A DNA stretch of 64,000 nt, from assembly GCA_026702845.1 (NCBI GenBank), contig JADCLS010000001.1:124001-188000 (forward strand). Reading direction: 5' to 3'. The position numbers and the translations under genes were made by a program. The notes under the pieces are model-generated. The model ran no database searches. It worked only from the letters and a program-made list of their open reading frames with translations, and was not told where the DNA came from. This document shows, piece by piece, positions 28,301 to 36,596 of this stretch. This DNA comes from Candidatus Heimdallarchaeota archaeon. GTDB taxonomy: Archaea > Asgardarchaeota > Heimdallarchaeia > Heimdallarchaeales > Kariarchaeaceae. The stretch's first letter is position 1, and the number at the start of each line of letters is the position of its first letter.

Positions 28301-28692
28301 TAATTGGTGCAGGTGTATTTGATACATCCTACATGATTAATACTAAGAATTTTGATAATGGACAATATCAATTAAAACTCATCACTTATGATGATCAAGG
28401 CTATAGCTCAGAATTTATTAGTGTCAATTTCAATATAGATAATGCTGATGTGACAACATCAGATACTACGACAACTACAACTGAGACTACAACAACAGAA
28501 GATGATACAACTACAACTTCTGAGCAAGGATCTACAACTGTATCTGATGATCCTGAAACGACACCTACATCAGAAACGACAAGTGCAAATGCTTCAGGTC
28601 CTCCAGCACTTCCAATTCCCTACCCAGGAGTGTATATAACTGTAGCAAGTTTCTCTTTCATGGTGTTTGTGATAACTAGAAGACGGAAATAA
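25324..28692 (+). CDS. Large beta-helix (NosD/PbH1-type) surface protein
   Basis: A 1122-residue surface protein. A signal peptide (KLVLLISLVGIMLTGLSYSN) is followed by a right-handed beta-helix built of N-rich PbH1 repeats (for example NRIEDNEITATTNIAMYIS and NYVSNNRLDNNDNYGVVIS), then an Ig-like segment. The whole unit is repeated from about residue 495 to 960: 'GDGSIENPIIIS' in the second copy mirrors 'GDGSYENPYIIE' in the first. A third Ig-like segment, a Thr-rich stalk (TTTTTETTTTEDD), a Pro/Gly stretch and a C-terminal membrane helix with RRRK tail complete it. Layout suits a cell-surface or S-layer-linked protein binding or cutting carbohydrate. Catalytic residues are not evident. Confidence 0.88.
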   Translation: MRKLKLVLLISLVGIMLTGLSYSNAIHPVVTEVPEIAPDYISHAQISIDGNADLQFQASNEGWVGDGSYENPYIIENYEFYGITGTAIEIKNTNLHIIIRGMNILCDFDTSMGIYLEHVNNTRIRDTTISSIAGGSSPTGIKLLFSYYNLIMYNSLSGNASDWTMGIYVMYSQYNLIRYNTISNHANGMQLVYSPNNRIEDNEITATTNIAMYISTESNRNSIQGNWIHDNGNSGIYFQDAQTNYVSNNRLDNNDNYGVVISSNSYGIRLRNNTITNTLRAGILINGYASNSVIYSNTIGYTTMDYAIRMEEDSSFNRVGWNNFQDNNYHASQIYNNGTDNFVQYNYYSTHYAPNNGTFADSPYIFEGFIGGMDLYPLAYMYLLSGLQFINPLHGSYFTGTVRVEWTGLSDNYGHQWTYRLQPGADSGYTTWILAAGITETYYDWDTSTAENGNRYKMLLLAMPNFNDVIGMTFTNRNPGLFTVDNLHFDPSMYTQRGPINIYGNQDLKNQAIQNGWPGDGSIENPIIISSYNISGYNGHAIQILNVNLELRITNNFIDGRGITNVGIYLDGVNNTRVVNNIILNLYDVDSNSRSKAIQLSNSVMNYVWYNTIYGSSVSMTGIRLDQSIYNLIAYNSITECYDGIGLFFSSQNTIKDNYVGSSANIALYLGTSSDRNSVYANYFNDNLGIGIAIQQNSINFISNNEVMNNGNIGIMLFDDANTQRIRNNTISNNLMGIFLAYGSLNQLDNNIITINRFEHNLQYAIKIETGSYNTITWNNFINNNNGSNQVYINQYDNAIDHNYYSELNGPDINYDGIVDTPYSIDGSLGYYDYNPLTGIYMVHGGQFTNPQRLDVVSGTIQVQWMPIYDNWGNTWSYRLYYSSNGGFTNQMLGWSSDTSFTWDSTQHANTRRAKFLLIANNSFGAVISTYFDSIFIVENHQLLPAFFTYPNVEGMVLSGMEEIKWQGAMDNQGHSLKYDLFIRDVTSTSWDLIGAGVFDTSYMINTKNFDNGQYQLKLITYDDQGYSSEFISVNFNIDNADVTTSDTTTTTTETTTTEDDTTTTSEQGSTTVSDDPETTPTSETTSANASGPPALPIPYPGVYITVASFSFMVFVITRRRK

Positions 28693-28843
28693 TAGTAAAA
28701 ACAGAAAAATAAATTACTTAGAATAGAAAACTAGGAATAATTGTAATACCGAATTAAACAGAGATAGATATTAAATTTGGGTTTGACTCAAATATGTATA
28801 ATTTTGGGAGATCTTATATTATTGAATAAACTCTAAGGATATA

Positions 28844-30163
28844 ATGAAGAAAGTGGTTCTTCTCCTATTGATCCTCTTATTCATAGATATGGGGTCTCAA
28901 TCTCTTTCTTTTACTAATTCATACCTTGTTCTCTATCCACCCGATGATGCTATGGTTTCAGATTTACTAGGTAAACCAGGAGCTCAGTATTTTAAATATA
29001 GGGTAAGTGAGTTTCGAGATGACCACAGTCTGTATGTTGAGACTGATTATCAGGTTGGAAGTGGTTCAATTGTGGAGATTACACTAGATTTTCAAGATAC
29101 GGTAATTAATTTTGCAGATGAGAATAATAGTATTGAGGATTCAGTCACCATAACAATTGATGGGTTTCCTTTAATCTATGAAAATTATCCACAGCTCTTC
29201 CAACAATATGTGAATATGTTTTTCTTTCCTATTAGCTACAGATGGGGGTCAAATCCTGAGAATTTCAACCCTACGATACAAGAAACACTCGATGATATGG
29301 ATTTTGCTGAGTTATGGGCCAGCACCCAGGCGAATCGATCTATGGTACTTGAGAATTTTGATGAGATAAGCAGTTGGAGTGCTGAAGATATTGATGGTGG
29401 GTTATTGAAAGAAACTGCCTTGCGATATAGTACGGAAAGCGGTGATCATGGGATTTATGGCATACTCAATATCAATTATGGTGTCACCTTCTTGTATGTA
29501 CATATGACATCTGAAAGCTCCATCGCCTTTGAGATGCAACCTGAAACTGATATTTATCCACAAATTGTTGGTTCTGGTGATTTTTCTAGCAATTATAATC
29601 TGGCAGATTATGTCTATCCCGATGGCATGCCTGGTATCTCAGCTCCTATGACTTCTGAAGAGTACCTGTTAATATTCTATGTAGCCATCGTGCTCCTTGT
29701 TGTTGGAAAATGGATCAGGGATAGCAGACGTAAAAGAACGGGGATTCGGAAAATAAAGAATCAACAAATGGAAGAATATCATTTATTACAATCCCGTAAA
29801 GAAATAAAATACGATAAGGTCAGCACATTTCAAGGTTTTTTCTCCACCAACACCCTACTAAGTATCTTTGTATTTCTATCCATCGGCATAATCATTTTAC
29901 GATTGACAGTATTCGAAGGCATCTATGCGTCTGTGTTCGGTGGGTTATCAACAGATATTGCTGGGCCTATGTTTATAAGAATGATTATCAAGCTGTATTT
30001 CTTTCTACTCTTCACATTTATTATTCTAGTTTATGTGAGGGATGATTATGTATTTGCGTACCAGAACTCATTTATTTTCAAGGTGATGTTACCTGCAATC
30101 ATTGTATTTTTTGTGCTCACAGGCATATTCATCTGGTCTTGGATACGTTTTATGGGTATCTAA
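28844..30163 (+). CDS. Secreted-domain membrane protein, unknown
   Basis: A 439-residue protein. A signal peptide (KKVVLLLLILLFIDMGSQSL) precedes an extracellular domain of about 240 residues rich in aromatic and acidic residues. Four membrane helices follow: LLIFYVAIVLLVVGKWI near 280, LLSIFVFLSIGIIILRLTVF near 340, IIKLYFFLLFTFIILVYV near 385 and VMLPAIIVFFVLTGIFIW at the end. A basic cytosolic loop (RDSRRKRTGIRKIKNQQMEE) lies after the first helix. It follows the beta-helix protein on the same strand by 151 bp. No known family. Confidence 0.65.
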   Translation: MKKVVLLLLILLFIDMGSQSLSFTNSYLVLYPPDDAMVSDLLGKPGAQYFKYRVSEFRDDHSLYVETDYQVGSGSIVEITLDFQDTVINFADENNSIEDSVTITIDGFPLIYENYPQLFQQYVNMFFFPISYRWGSNPENFNPTIQETLDDMDFAELWASTQANRSMVLENFDEISSWSAEDIDGGLLKETALRYSTESGDHGIYGILNINYGVTFLYVHMTSESSIAFEMQPETDIYPQIVGSGDFSSNYNLADYVYPDGMPGISAPMTSEEYLLIFYVAIVLLVVGKWIRDSRRKRTGIRKIKNQQMEEYHLLQSRKEIKYDKVSTFQGFFSTNTLLSIFVFLSIGIIILRLTVFEGIYASVFGGLSTDIAGPMFIRMIIKLYFFLLFTFIILVYVRDDYVFAYQNSFIFKVMLPAIIVFFVLTGIFIWSWIRFMGI

Positions 30164-30175
30164 AAAGTGGTTAAC

Positions 30176-30376
30176 CTAGGCAAGGATAATACAACTGGCA
30201 TACTCTCCACGGTCATTCTCCTCGATGAAGAATCTTACCTTATCATTTATGCTCAGAGAGTCAATAGTTAATCCTATGGTTAGCTCATCATCATTGAAGT
30301 AAATCTCTTTTCCTTTTTCAGTTTTAATGAAACCAAATCCTTTGTTTCTAAATATTTTCTTTATTATTCCTTTCAT
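30176..30376 (-). CDS. Cold-shock domain protein
   Basis: A 66-residue single cold-shock domain. It begins MKGIIKKIFRNKGFGFIKTE with the RNP1-type motif KGFGFI, followed by KEIYFNDDEL in place of the bacterial RNP2 (VFFH). The closing strand is GEYASCIILA. It binds single-stranded nucleic acid and may act as an RNA chaperone. Cold-shock proteins are uncommon but known in archaea. The 243-bp stretch upstream has an inverted repeat ATTACG/CGTAAT at 30493-30509 that could be a control site. Before the insertion described at 31038-47532, the FNR gene would have been its upstream neighbour. Confidence 0.85.
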   Translation of the reverse strand: MKGIIKKIFRNKGFGFIKTEKGKEIYFNDDELTIGLTIDSLSINDKVRFFIEENDRGEYASCIILA

Positions 30377-30619
30377 GATAGTCTATTCCTTCAGTATTCC
30401 CTACATAGGTCGTATTTGTCAATTTTAGATATTGATAACACAATTTCTTAGATATTTTTTTTCAACAAAAGCCTATAAAAGGTACCGATTACATTACGAT
30501 TCACGTAATCCTATATATATCTTGGCATTGCATCACTATATCTTGATTTCTAGTATTTCTCCAATAATTTCGTGGTTAACGAGGCTCTTTTGCTCATTTA
30601 TAGGTATTTAGGTTATTTT

Positions 30620-31333
30620 CTATCCCCATTTCTCTTTGTATATCTGATCCTTAGATATTCCAAGCTTTTGTAACATGTAATACATCGCATCGGTGAAATT
30701 TCGGCTTCCACAAAGGTAGAAAAGTGAATCTGTCCAACCTTGTAGTAATTCTTGAAGATAGGGTTCATTGATTCTCCCCCGTCTAATCTGTTGTAATCCA
30801 TAAATCTCTCTGGTGATTGTCAATTTGTATCGACAATTGGGTATACCTAGAACCAACTCATCAATCTCATCTTTTGCAATGATATTATTACCATAGCTGT
30901 TAGAATAAAGTAGAGTTATGTGGTGCTGAAGTTTATTATCTGCAAAATACTGGAGAAATGCACGAAATGGGGTGATTCCTGATCCTGCACCAATGCAAAA
31001 TACCTTCTCAGATAGCTCCTCGGACCAGATAAATCGACCATATGTGATCAACTGACCGAAGTGTTTACTGTCTGATTTTTTCTGTTGACATTCAATTACA
31101 GCAGTACTTTCAATTAATTGATCATCTACAATTGCATCAAATTTAGCTAGAATATCCGTTCTTAGCCCCTCTGCTCTTGCTTCACGCTCAACTATATGGA
31201 AGTTCACTGTAAATATTTTACTTAACATGTCCAAATTATCTGCAAGCCAGTCATTGAATACATTTTCAGGTTTTCTATTCTCCTTTCTGAAAACTGATCG
31301 CATTGGATGATGTTTAAAATTGACAAACTCCAT
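30620..31333 (-). CDS. Chimeric ORF: nuclease N-half fused to FNR NAD-domain C-half
   Basis: A 237-residue in-frame fusion. Residues 1-99 are the N-terminal half of a PD-(D/E)XK-type nuclease of the DUF4268 group: FNDWLADNLDMLSKIF, then LRTDILAKF (Asp60) and AVIECQQKKSD (Glu81, Gln83) and HFGQLITYG. Residues 98-237 are the NAD(P)-binding half of a ferredoxin-reductase-like protein: KVFCIGAGSGITPFRAFLQY, then LFYLCGSRNFTDAMYYML and the typical end IYKEKWG. The FAD half is missing. The reciprocal fusion is at 46772-47806, and both break at the same CATATGG. The product is probably non-functional as an FNR. The start at 31333 is the nuclease's own. Confidence 0.85.
   Translation of the reverse strand: MEFVNFKHHPMRSVFRKENRKPENVFNDWLADNLDMLSKIFTVNFHIVEREARAEGLRTDILAKFDAIVDDQLIESTAVIECQQKKSDSKHFGQLITYGRFIWSEELSEKVFCIGAGSGITPFRAFLQYFADNKLQHHITLLYSNSYGNNIIAKDEIDELVLGIPNCRYKLTITREIYGLQQIRRGRINEPYLQELLQGWTDSLFYLCGSRNFTDAMYYMLQKLGISKDQIYKEKWG
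31038..31044. repeat. Left copy of the 7-bp junction core CCATATG
   Basis: CCATATG at the breakpoint inside the left chimeric gene. It encodes the shared Tyr-Gly (TAT GG) on the minus strand and is directly repeated at 47526-47532. Identity does not extend beyond these seven bases at either end, as expected for a crossover core or target-site homology. It contains the palindrome CATATG. Confidence 0.75.
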
Positions 31334-31468
31334 ACTCTAAGAATATATTTTGGATATATAGGTCTATCACCATTAATTTGATAAAAAAGCGATAATGTGA
31401 CCATTAATGATGAGGTGATTGCGGGGGAGTTGAGGCAGGCTAAGAGGATTGAAGGTTAAGTTGGTGAT

Positions 31469-31687
31469 TTATGAGTTTTCATCTGTTTTTGCATATTTTT
31501 GTAATGCACGTTGTTCCTCTTCCTTGTCCTCAATAGTTGAGTAGCCAGTCAGCCTTTTGATGCCCTTGGAACGCAGCTCGTTGATGAAATCCTCGGTGGC
31601 CATGTCTTCATTCTCTGCAGCTCGGTTTAGGGAGATCGCACCCTCGAGATAGAGGGTGATAGTCTCCTCCAGTGACATGTTGGCCAA
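31469..31687 (-). CDS. UPF0175-like antitoxin fragment
   Basis: A 72-residue frame from a TTG at 31687 (or ATG at 31678). The stretch ETITLYLEGAISLNRAAENE with DFINELRSKGIKRLTGYS resembles UPF0175 proteins, small helix-turn-helix antitoxins usually paired with DUF3368 PIN-like toxins. The reading frame stays open upstream to about 31830 without an ATG, GTG or TTG, so this may be the remnant of a longer gene that has lost its start. No toxin partner is visible downstream on the same strand. It lies at the left edge of the integrated element. Confidence 0.5.
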   Translation of the reverse strand: MANMSLEETITLYLEGAISLNRAAENEDMATEDFINELRSKGIKRLTGYSTIEDKEEEQRALQKYAKTDENS

Positions 31688-31977
31688 TTGATCGAATGTG
31701 TCTCTAAACTCATTAAAGATCTCCTTGACAGATTGAGACCATTCGTCATCCGAGAGATGCGAGATCAGGCTATCGAGAAGGTTGGTGAGAACAATTGCGT
31801 CGAGTTCCGCCTCTGAATAAGAAGAAATAAAAATATTTAAGTAAAAAAAATTAAAAATAGTGTGGTTAGAATTTTTATCTTTAAGAATCTAATTAAATAA
31901 GATAATGATTAAATGATTATTATTTTGCTTATTAATAAAAATCAGGTTATAGGTAGATCTTTAGCGTAGATTTTTAT

Positions 31978-32296
31978 CTAAATGCATCTGTGGACTGATC
32001 TGGGACCCTGGTCTGAGTATTCTTTCTTGGAAACCCACATCTTACCGAAGGTCTTGAGGGATGCGAGGATGGAACCACCAATCCAGACTGAATATCTTCT
32101 CTCTGGGGGTGCTACGACCTTTACATCTACTCCATCAGGTACTAGGGCGACTAACTCCTTGGAAAGTCTCTCTTTTAGACCTGGGAACATTGTGGAACCT
32201 CCGGAGAGGACAATGTTACTGTAGAGGTGGGGTCTGATATCGACATCACACTTCTGGATGGCACTGAAGATAAGCTCGTGAACTGGAACCTCTTCT
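31978..32296 (-). pseudogene. Actin 3'-end fragment (copy C, in the element)
   Basis: 319 bp matching the last 319 bp of the actin gene at 52863-53999. The actin frame is open to the TAG at 31978-31980 and ends in SVHRCI. Similarity begins abruptly at 32296, 25 bp after the stop of the toxin gene at 32321, and ends just past the stop codon (GATGCATTTAGA). Several differences from the full gene are synonymous. There is no start at its own 5' end, although a frame from an internal ATG could encode 70 residues. Confidence 0.88.
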
Positions 32297-32320
32297 ATAA
32301 TACTTATTCAAAACAGTAAA

Positions 32321-32674
32321 TCAAATAATTCTTAAGAATTCACCATCATAGACAACTACATTTCCTACAACTTCCTCAGCACTAATCACAAGAAGTAATT
32401 TTCTCATTACCTCTAATACGGCCCGTTTTCCTTGTGAAATTGATTTAATTATGATGATACCATAATAAGAACCTTTAGGATGTAAAATACGATTCATGAA
32501 GTCTTGATCTAGAGTCAAAAGTATCCTCTTTTCAGATTTACATATAGCGGATAGGTCAATGTCATAATATCCTTTAATTTTTTGAGAAAACACACTCTCA
32601 ACATCTGAAAATCCAAATTCATTCATGAGAGAATGAACAGATATAGGAAAATTCTCATCTGTTTTGAATTTCAT
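32321..32674 (-). CDS. DUF5615 PIN-like toxin
   Basis: A 117-residue DUF5615 protein. It starts [20 protein letters not shown] with the family's D-E-N motif, has ILLTLDQDFMNRI with the second acidic pair (D-x-D-F), and ends with GNVVVYDGEFLRII. DUF5615 proteins are PIN-fold nucleases usually paired with a DUF433 antitoxin, which is encoded just upstream here with a 9-bp gap. It is intact, unlike the copy at 56659-56793, which is cut after 44 codons. Its stop is followed after 25 bp by an actin 3' fragment. It sits within the integrated element. Confidence 0.85.
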   Translation of the reverse strand: MKFKTDENFPISVHSLMNEFGFSDVESVFSQKIKGYYDIDLSAICKSEKRILLTLDQDFMNRILHPKGSYYGIIIIKSISQGKRAVLEVMRKLLLVISAEEVVGNVVVYDGEFLRII

Positions 32675-32683
32675 TTAGTCACC

Positions 32684-32905
32684 TTAAATTGCAACTATTT
32701 TATCCTTGGTCAAGAGAGAAGCATACTTTATAGCAGCCATAATACCATCACGATTGAGTGTGGGATATTCCTCTAAAATCTCATCAATTGACATTCCATC
32801 TGCTAAATTGTCTAAAATTACTGAAATCATTACTCTTGTACCTTTTACACATATCTGACCGCCGCAGATATTTGGTTCCGAACTAAGATGATCTTGCCAA
32901 TTCAT
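32684..32905 (-). CDS. DUF433 antitoxin
   Basis: A 73-residue DUF433 protein with the family signature CGGQICVKGTRVMISVILDN, then ADGMSIDEILEEYPTLNRDG and IMAAIKYASLL. DUF433 proteins have a helix-turn-helix-like fold and act as antitoxins to DUF5615 toxins, usually repressing their own operon. It is nearly identical to the copy at 56428-56649 (two amino-acid differences), and the identity continues through about 70 bp of upstream DNA, so the cassette moved recently between the two loci. The truncated actin gene ends 105 bp upstream. Confidence 0.88.
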   Translation of the reverse strand: MNWQDHLSSEPNICGGQICVKGTRVMISVILDNLADGMSIDEILEEYPTLNRDGIMAAIKYASLLTKDKIVAI

Positions 32906-33010
32906 AATAATAATATCTCGATTAAGTTATTAAAACTATTGTAGATACTGATTTTCAGAAAGATTAATTGTTAATTATTTTTGTATTTCTCTTAATTTAA
33001 TTTGGTCAAT

Positions 33011-33892
33011 CTAAATGCATCTGTGTACAGATCTGGGACCCTGATCTGAATATTCCTTCTTGGAAACCCACATCTTACCAAAGGTCTTGAGGGATGCGAG
33101 GATGGAACCACCAATCCAGACAGAGTATCTTCTCTCTGGGGGTGCTACGACCTTTACATCTACTCCATCAGGTACTAGGGCGACTAACTCCTTGGAAAGT
33201 CTCTCTTTTAGACCTGGGAACATTGTGGAACCTCCGGAGAGGACAATGTTACTGTAGAGGTGGGGTCTAATATCGACATCACACTTCTGGATAGCAGAGA
33301 AGATAAGCTCGTGAACTGGAACCTCTTCTGAACCGATTGAGGCAGGTTGGAAGAAGACCTCGGGTGCAAGGAATCTCTCCTGGCCAAGGTTAATGGTTGA
33401 TCCGTCAGGCATGACGTATGATTTCTCCATTCCAGATACCTTGTCAGCAAGGGCCATCTCTTTATTGGGATCGAGTGCGACATAACAAAGTCTCTCCTTG
33501 ATGTCACGGACGATTTCCTTCTCTGCGGATGAGGTGAGGGCATATCCTCTCTGTCTGAGGAGTCTTCTTAGGTAATCAGTAATGTCACGACCACCGATGT
33601 CGATACGGCTAATGGCGTGGGTAAGGCTGAAACCCTCATATACAGGTACAACGTGTGTTACACCATCACCACTATCTACGACAATACCAGTTGTACGACC
33701 GGATGCGTAAAGAGACAGGACTGCCTGCATGGAGATGTACATACCAGGTACGTTGAAGGTCTCGAACATCAACTCAGCCATCTTCTCACGATTGTTGAGG
33801 TTGTTCATTGGGGGCTCAGTCAGAAGAACTGGGTGTTCGGCTGGGTTCACTCTCATGTCGTTGAAGAAGGTGAAGCTCCAGATTTTTTCCAT
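33011..33892 (-). pseudogene. 5'-truncated actin gene (copy B, in the element)
   Basis: 882 bp encoding the last 293 residues of actin (from [20 protein letters not shown] to SVHRCI). The protein appears identical to that part of the full-length actin, while many codons differ at third positions, so this copy was under selection until recently. It lacks the first 85 residues, including phosphate-binding loop 1 ([11 protein letters not shown]), so it cannot bind ATP normally. Homology ends at GCCATGG near 33895. Its stop is followed by the DUF433/DUF5615 pair and then by another actin 3' fragment, on the same strand. An in-frame ATG exists at the break, so a shortened protein could be made. 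Confidence 0.88.
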
Positions 33893-34175
33893 GGCTCGGG
33901 GATGAATGAGAGGGTAGGGATAAATGGGTTGAGAGGGGGTTTTGAATTGGGGAATAAGATTTGAAATAGGATGATTCTAATCAAATTATAATGGAATTCA
34001 TTAAAAAATTCAGTAAGAAATTTATGGAGATATTGATGTAATTTGGGACTGTTTTTTCAATGAGTGAATAGGCAAGATCTTAGGCAAGATTCCACTAAAA
34101 ATTTTTCTATAAAATAGAAGAGATTCACCAATTAAAAATAAATAAATATATAATTTCTATTAAAATACTGAATTT

Positions 34176-35141
34176 ATGTCTATAATCGAGGAAATGGGCC
34201 TTGATACACCCTTAACGCTCTGGAAACCGGTTCATTATAACTTAAGTTCGAATTCGACAAATAAAAATTTTGATCTTGAGTTTAAACATCAATTTGAGAA
34301 GAAAATAAGGAAAGATGAGACAATTTTCAATATTTTGATCTTTGTAGTATCGATTTTTTGGTTTTTTTTCTTAGTTTTTTTGCATTCAGAAGCTATTGAG
34401 CTCCTACAACTTGAAAATAAATTCAATTCAGGAATTCAATTGGCTTTTGTTACTATATTATTAGATTTTCTAACTGCAATAATGATAGTATCTACGAAAC
34501 CAAGCACGTATTTCAAAAATATGATAAAAATTATATCACAAGTAGAAAATCGAGATAATTTCTTAGTTATCAAAGAAGGGTTTTCCCAAAGAATACTTAA
34601 TTGGCAAACTGAGGAAGAAAAAAAAGTAGGACAATATGCTTTACATTCAGTAGATATTGATTGGGATTTACCTCGAATCATTCCTTTTGGAATGGGAGAT
34701 GTTATTGGATTAATTTTATTCTTACCAATATCTATATCAGGTTCAGTCTTTGGGATATATATCCTATTAAATACAAATATATTCCTAGGGCTGATAATTA
34801 CCGGATTTTCGGTATTTTTTGTGAGATTTGCTATTTTATTTTATTTTAATAACCTAATATCTTATATTAAAATCAAATCAGACATTATTTCATTTTGTGA
34901 AGATAAACGGATGCAAATTGATATAGCAACTAAAACATGCTCAAAAGAAGATTTAGTGTTATTATTGCTTCATTATAATAAGTTAGGGAATATTATAACA
35001 TCTGTCAGGTCTTGGCCATTTTTACCAGATTATAGACTTAGATTAGTCAAACAAGTTCTTCCATTGATTTTTACCATAATTTCTTTAATTGTCGGATCTT
35101 ATAATACGATTGAAAAATATTATCATCAAATTTTTGGTTGA
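34176..35141 (+). CDS. Four-helix membrane protein, unknown
   Basis: A 321-residue protein with two hydrophobic pairs: ILIFVVSIFWFFFLVFLHSE and LAFVTILLDFLTAIMIVS near residues 50-105, and GLILFLPISISGSVFGIYIL with LGLIITGFSVFFVRFAILFY near 175-230. A last helix lies near the C-terminus (QVLPLIFTIISLIVGSYN). The soluble parts are charged and AT-rich in coding. No family recognised. It lies in the AT-rich part of the integrated element, as such plasmid genes often do. A TATA-like AAATAAATATATAATTT lies about 35 bp upstream. Confidence 0.65.
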   Translation: MSIIEEMGLDTPLTLWKPVHYNLSSNSTNKNFDLEFKHQFEKKIRKDETIFNILIFVVSIFWFFFLVFLHSEAIELLQLENKFNSGIQLAFVTILLDFLTAIMIVSTKPSTYFKNMIKIISQVENRDNFLVIKEGFSQRILNWQTEEEKKVGQYALHSVDIDWDLPRIIPFGMGDVIGLILFLPISISGSVFGIYILLNTNIFLGLIITGFSVFFVRFAILFYFNNLISYIKIKSDIISFCEDKRMQIDIATKTCSKEDLVLLLLHYNKLGNIITSVRSWPFLPDYRLRLVKQVLPLIFTIISLIVGSYNTIEKYYHQIFG

Positions 35142-35222
35142 AATGAAAATTAAAATTTCCAGTATATTGAAATCGCATGTTGTGTAAAACCTAAAGGAAT
35201 CAAAGAAATTATTGAATTTGAC

Positions 35223-35450
35223 TTGAAACCTGATAAAATTCCTAATGCTAAAGAAATTGAAATTCTTTACATTATAGATAAAATAGAGAGGCAAGAGGAT
35301 ATGGGAGAGAAACTGGATCTTGCCCAATCTAGTGTCTCTCGATATGTTAACTCACTCTATATTAATGGATACGCGGATGTTGTGAAGGGTAAGGCAAGTC
35401 AAAATGCGAAGGGGGAGAAATTCTTGAAATTGATTGAAGATTACTATTGA
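35223..35450 (+). CDS. Winged helix-turn-helix DNA-binding protein
   Basis: A 75-residue protein: AKEIEILYIIDKIERQEDMG, EKLDLAQSSVSRYVNSLYIN and GYADVVKGKASQNAKGEKFL. This is the MarR/ArsR-like winged helix pattern, with recognition helix QSSVSRYVNSLYINGY and a short wing. The start is uncertain: TTG at 35223 is the first candidate, and the frame stays open upstream with no ATG. Likely a regulator within the element, perhaps of its own promoter. Confidence 0.6.
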   Translation: MKPDKIPNAKEIEILYIIDKIERQEDMGEKLDLAQSSVSRYVNSLYINGYADVVKGKASQNAKGEKFLKLIEDYY

Positions 35451-35517
35451 TTAGATAATTTTTTTTTTTGACAATAATTAGAAATTGGTTCTCAGTTTTT
35501 TTAATTATAAAAAATTA

Positions 35518-35715
35518 TCATGGAATGTTATCACTTGTAAACATTAAATCAATAAGATTATCAGAAATCTCTTGATAGATTTTCTCAATCTCTTTATATG
35601 TGAATTTTGTAGGGATTGCTTTAAAGAATCTCTCTGTTTTAGCTCCTGACATTTGATGCTCGAATGTGATCTTGTACTCCTTGAAAGCGTTGATTTCTTC
35701 TGGTGTTACTTTCAT
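35518..35715 (-). CDS. Small protein of a two-gene micro-operon
   Basis: A 65-residue protein (MKVTPEEINAFKEYKITFEH to FTSDNIP). The ATG at 35715 has a good Shine-Dalgarno sequence (CGAGGAATC) on the minus strand, only 5 bp upstream. It lies 14 bp downstream of the 49-residue gene at 35730-35879. The fold looks alpha/beta with a helical end. No family recognised. Two tightly linked small genes in a mobile element suggest a toxin-antitoxin or similar accessory pair, but no motif proves this. Confidence 0.55.
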   Translation of the reverse strand: MKVTPEEINAFKEYKITFEHQMSGAKTERFFKAIPTKFTYKEIEKIYQEISDNLIDLMFTSDNIP

Positions 35716-35729
35716 GATGATTCCTCGAT

Positions 35730-35879
35730 TCAGGGTAGTTGCGCTCTGTATAGCGATATTAACAGAGATAGTACCTCAGTTCTTGTAATTATTGAAGCTG
35801 AGCGTGCGTTGTACTCATAGAGGAGTCGGTCGATGTCGTTTTTGATTTCATTTTCGATTGAGAGTTGCTTATAACTCAT
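35730..35879 (-). CDS. 49-residue protein heading the two-gene micro-operon
   Basis: A short frame from ATG at 35879 to TGA at 35730-35732, encoding MSYKQLSIENEIKNDIDRLL then YEYNARSASIITRTEVLSLL and ISLYRAQLP. It is helical throughout and ends 14 bp before the next gene, which has its own Shine-Dalgarno sequence. A TATA-like AAATAATTTTAC lies upstream. It may be the smaller partner of an accessory pair. Upstream, 35880-36596 shows no gene I can support; it is AT-rich with only very short frames. Confidence 0.45.
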   Translation of the reverse strand: MSYKQLSIENEIKNDIDRLLYEYNARSASIITRTEVLSLLISLYRAQLP

Positions 35880-36596
35880 GTAAAATTATTTTGAACTCGA
35901 ACTATTTAAATTTGGCGTATGCAGCTCAAATCGTAATGTTACAGTAAAGTTAGGGTAAAATAAGTAAAAATTGGGGGTTGAGCGTTAGTTAGAACGAATT
36001 TTACATTTCATGAAAACTTTAATTCTGCATTTTACATATAAATATAAGTCTGACAAAGCAAAATAAGATTGAAGGGTGAATAAAAATTGATTTTTGGCCT
36101 CGTATTATTGCTCAGTTTTAAAAATGTAGTAGAAGTCATGTAACTAGTAAATTTAGTAGATTTTCTTGATTGTATATCCAGAACAGAGAGGAGGGGGAAG
36201 AGGTGGCTTTGAAATCATATTATTCCTATCAGATCTTGATGGATCATACTAAAATATCAGTAAGAATTTGTGATGAAATCGAGGTAATTTGAAGTAATCC
36301 CTTACATTTACCTCAGACCCAAGCCGTATGATAAGTATCTAGTTTTTGTTTTTCTACTTTAGGTGATGTTTTCTGTTCATAAATTAAATTTTGTTTGCAA
36401 AAAGGGCATTTGAAATTATAATTGATTTTTAACTTGGTGGATATTAAGTGAGAATCTTATTATTTATTTCGAGGAGAAATTAAAATTTCAAAAAAAAATT
36501 TGATGATTCCTATTTGTAATCAAAATGAAAGTATATTTCAACTAAAATACTCAAAGAATTAAAAATATTATAAATATATTTGATGATCCTCTAAAT
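35880..36596. other. AT-rich stretch without a recognisable gene
   Basis: 717 bp inside the integrated element. Frames on both strands are short and without start or motif. A GC-richer patch (about 36180-36210, with AGGAGGGGGAAGAGG) is the only compositional feature. It could hold remnants of decayed genes or control DNA for 36597-37553. Confidence 0.4.

Noticed and set aside
31378..31440. A short GC-richer plus-strand stretch reading like a protein end (INDEVIAGELRQAKRIEG)
   Set aside because: Too short to assign and with no upstream continuation; possibly a gene remnant next to the element border.
31982..33964. ORFs antisense to the actin fragments (31982-32224, 33060-33257, 33617-33964)
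   Set aside because: They are shadow frames of well-conserved actin coding sequence on the other strand.
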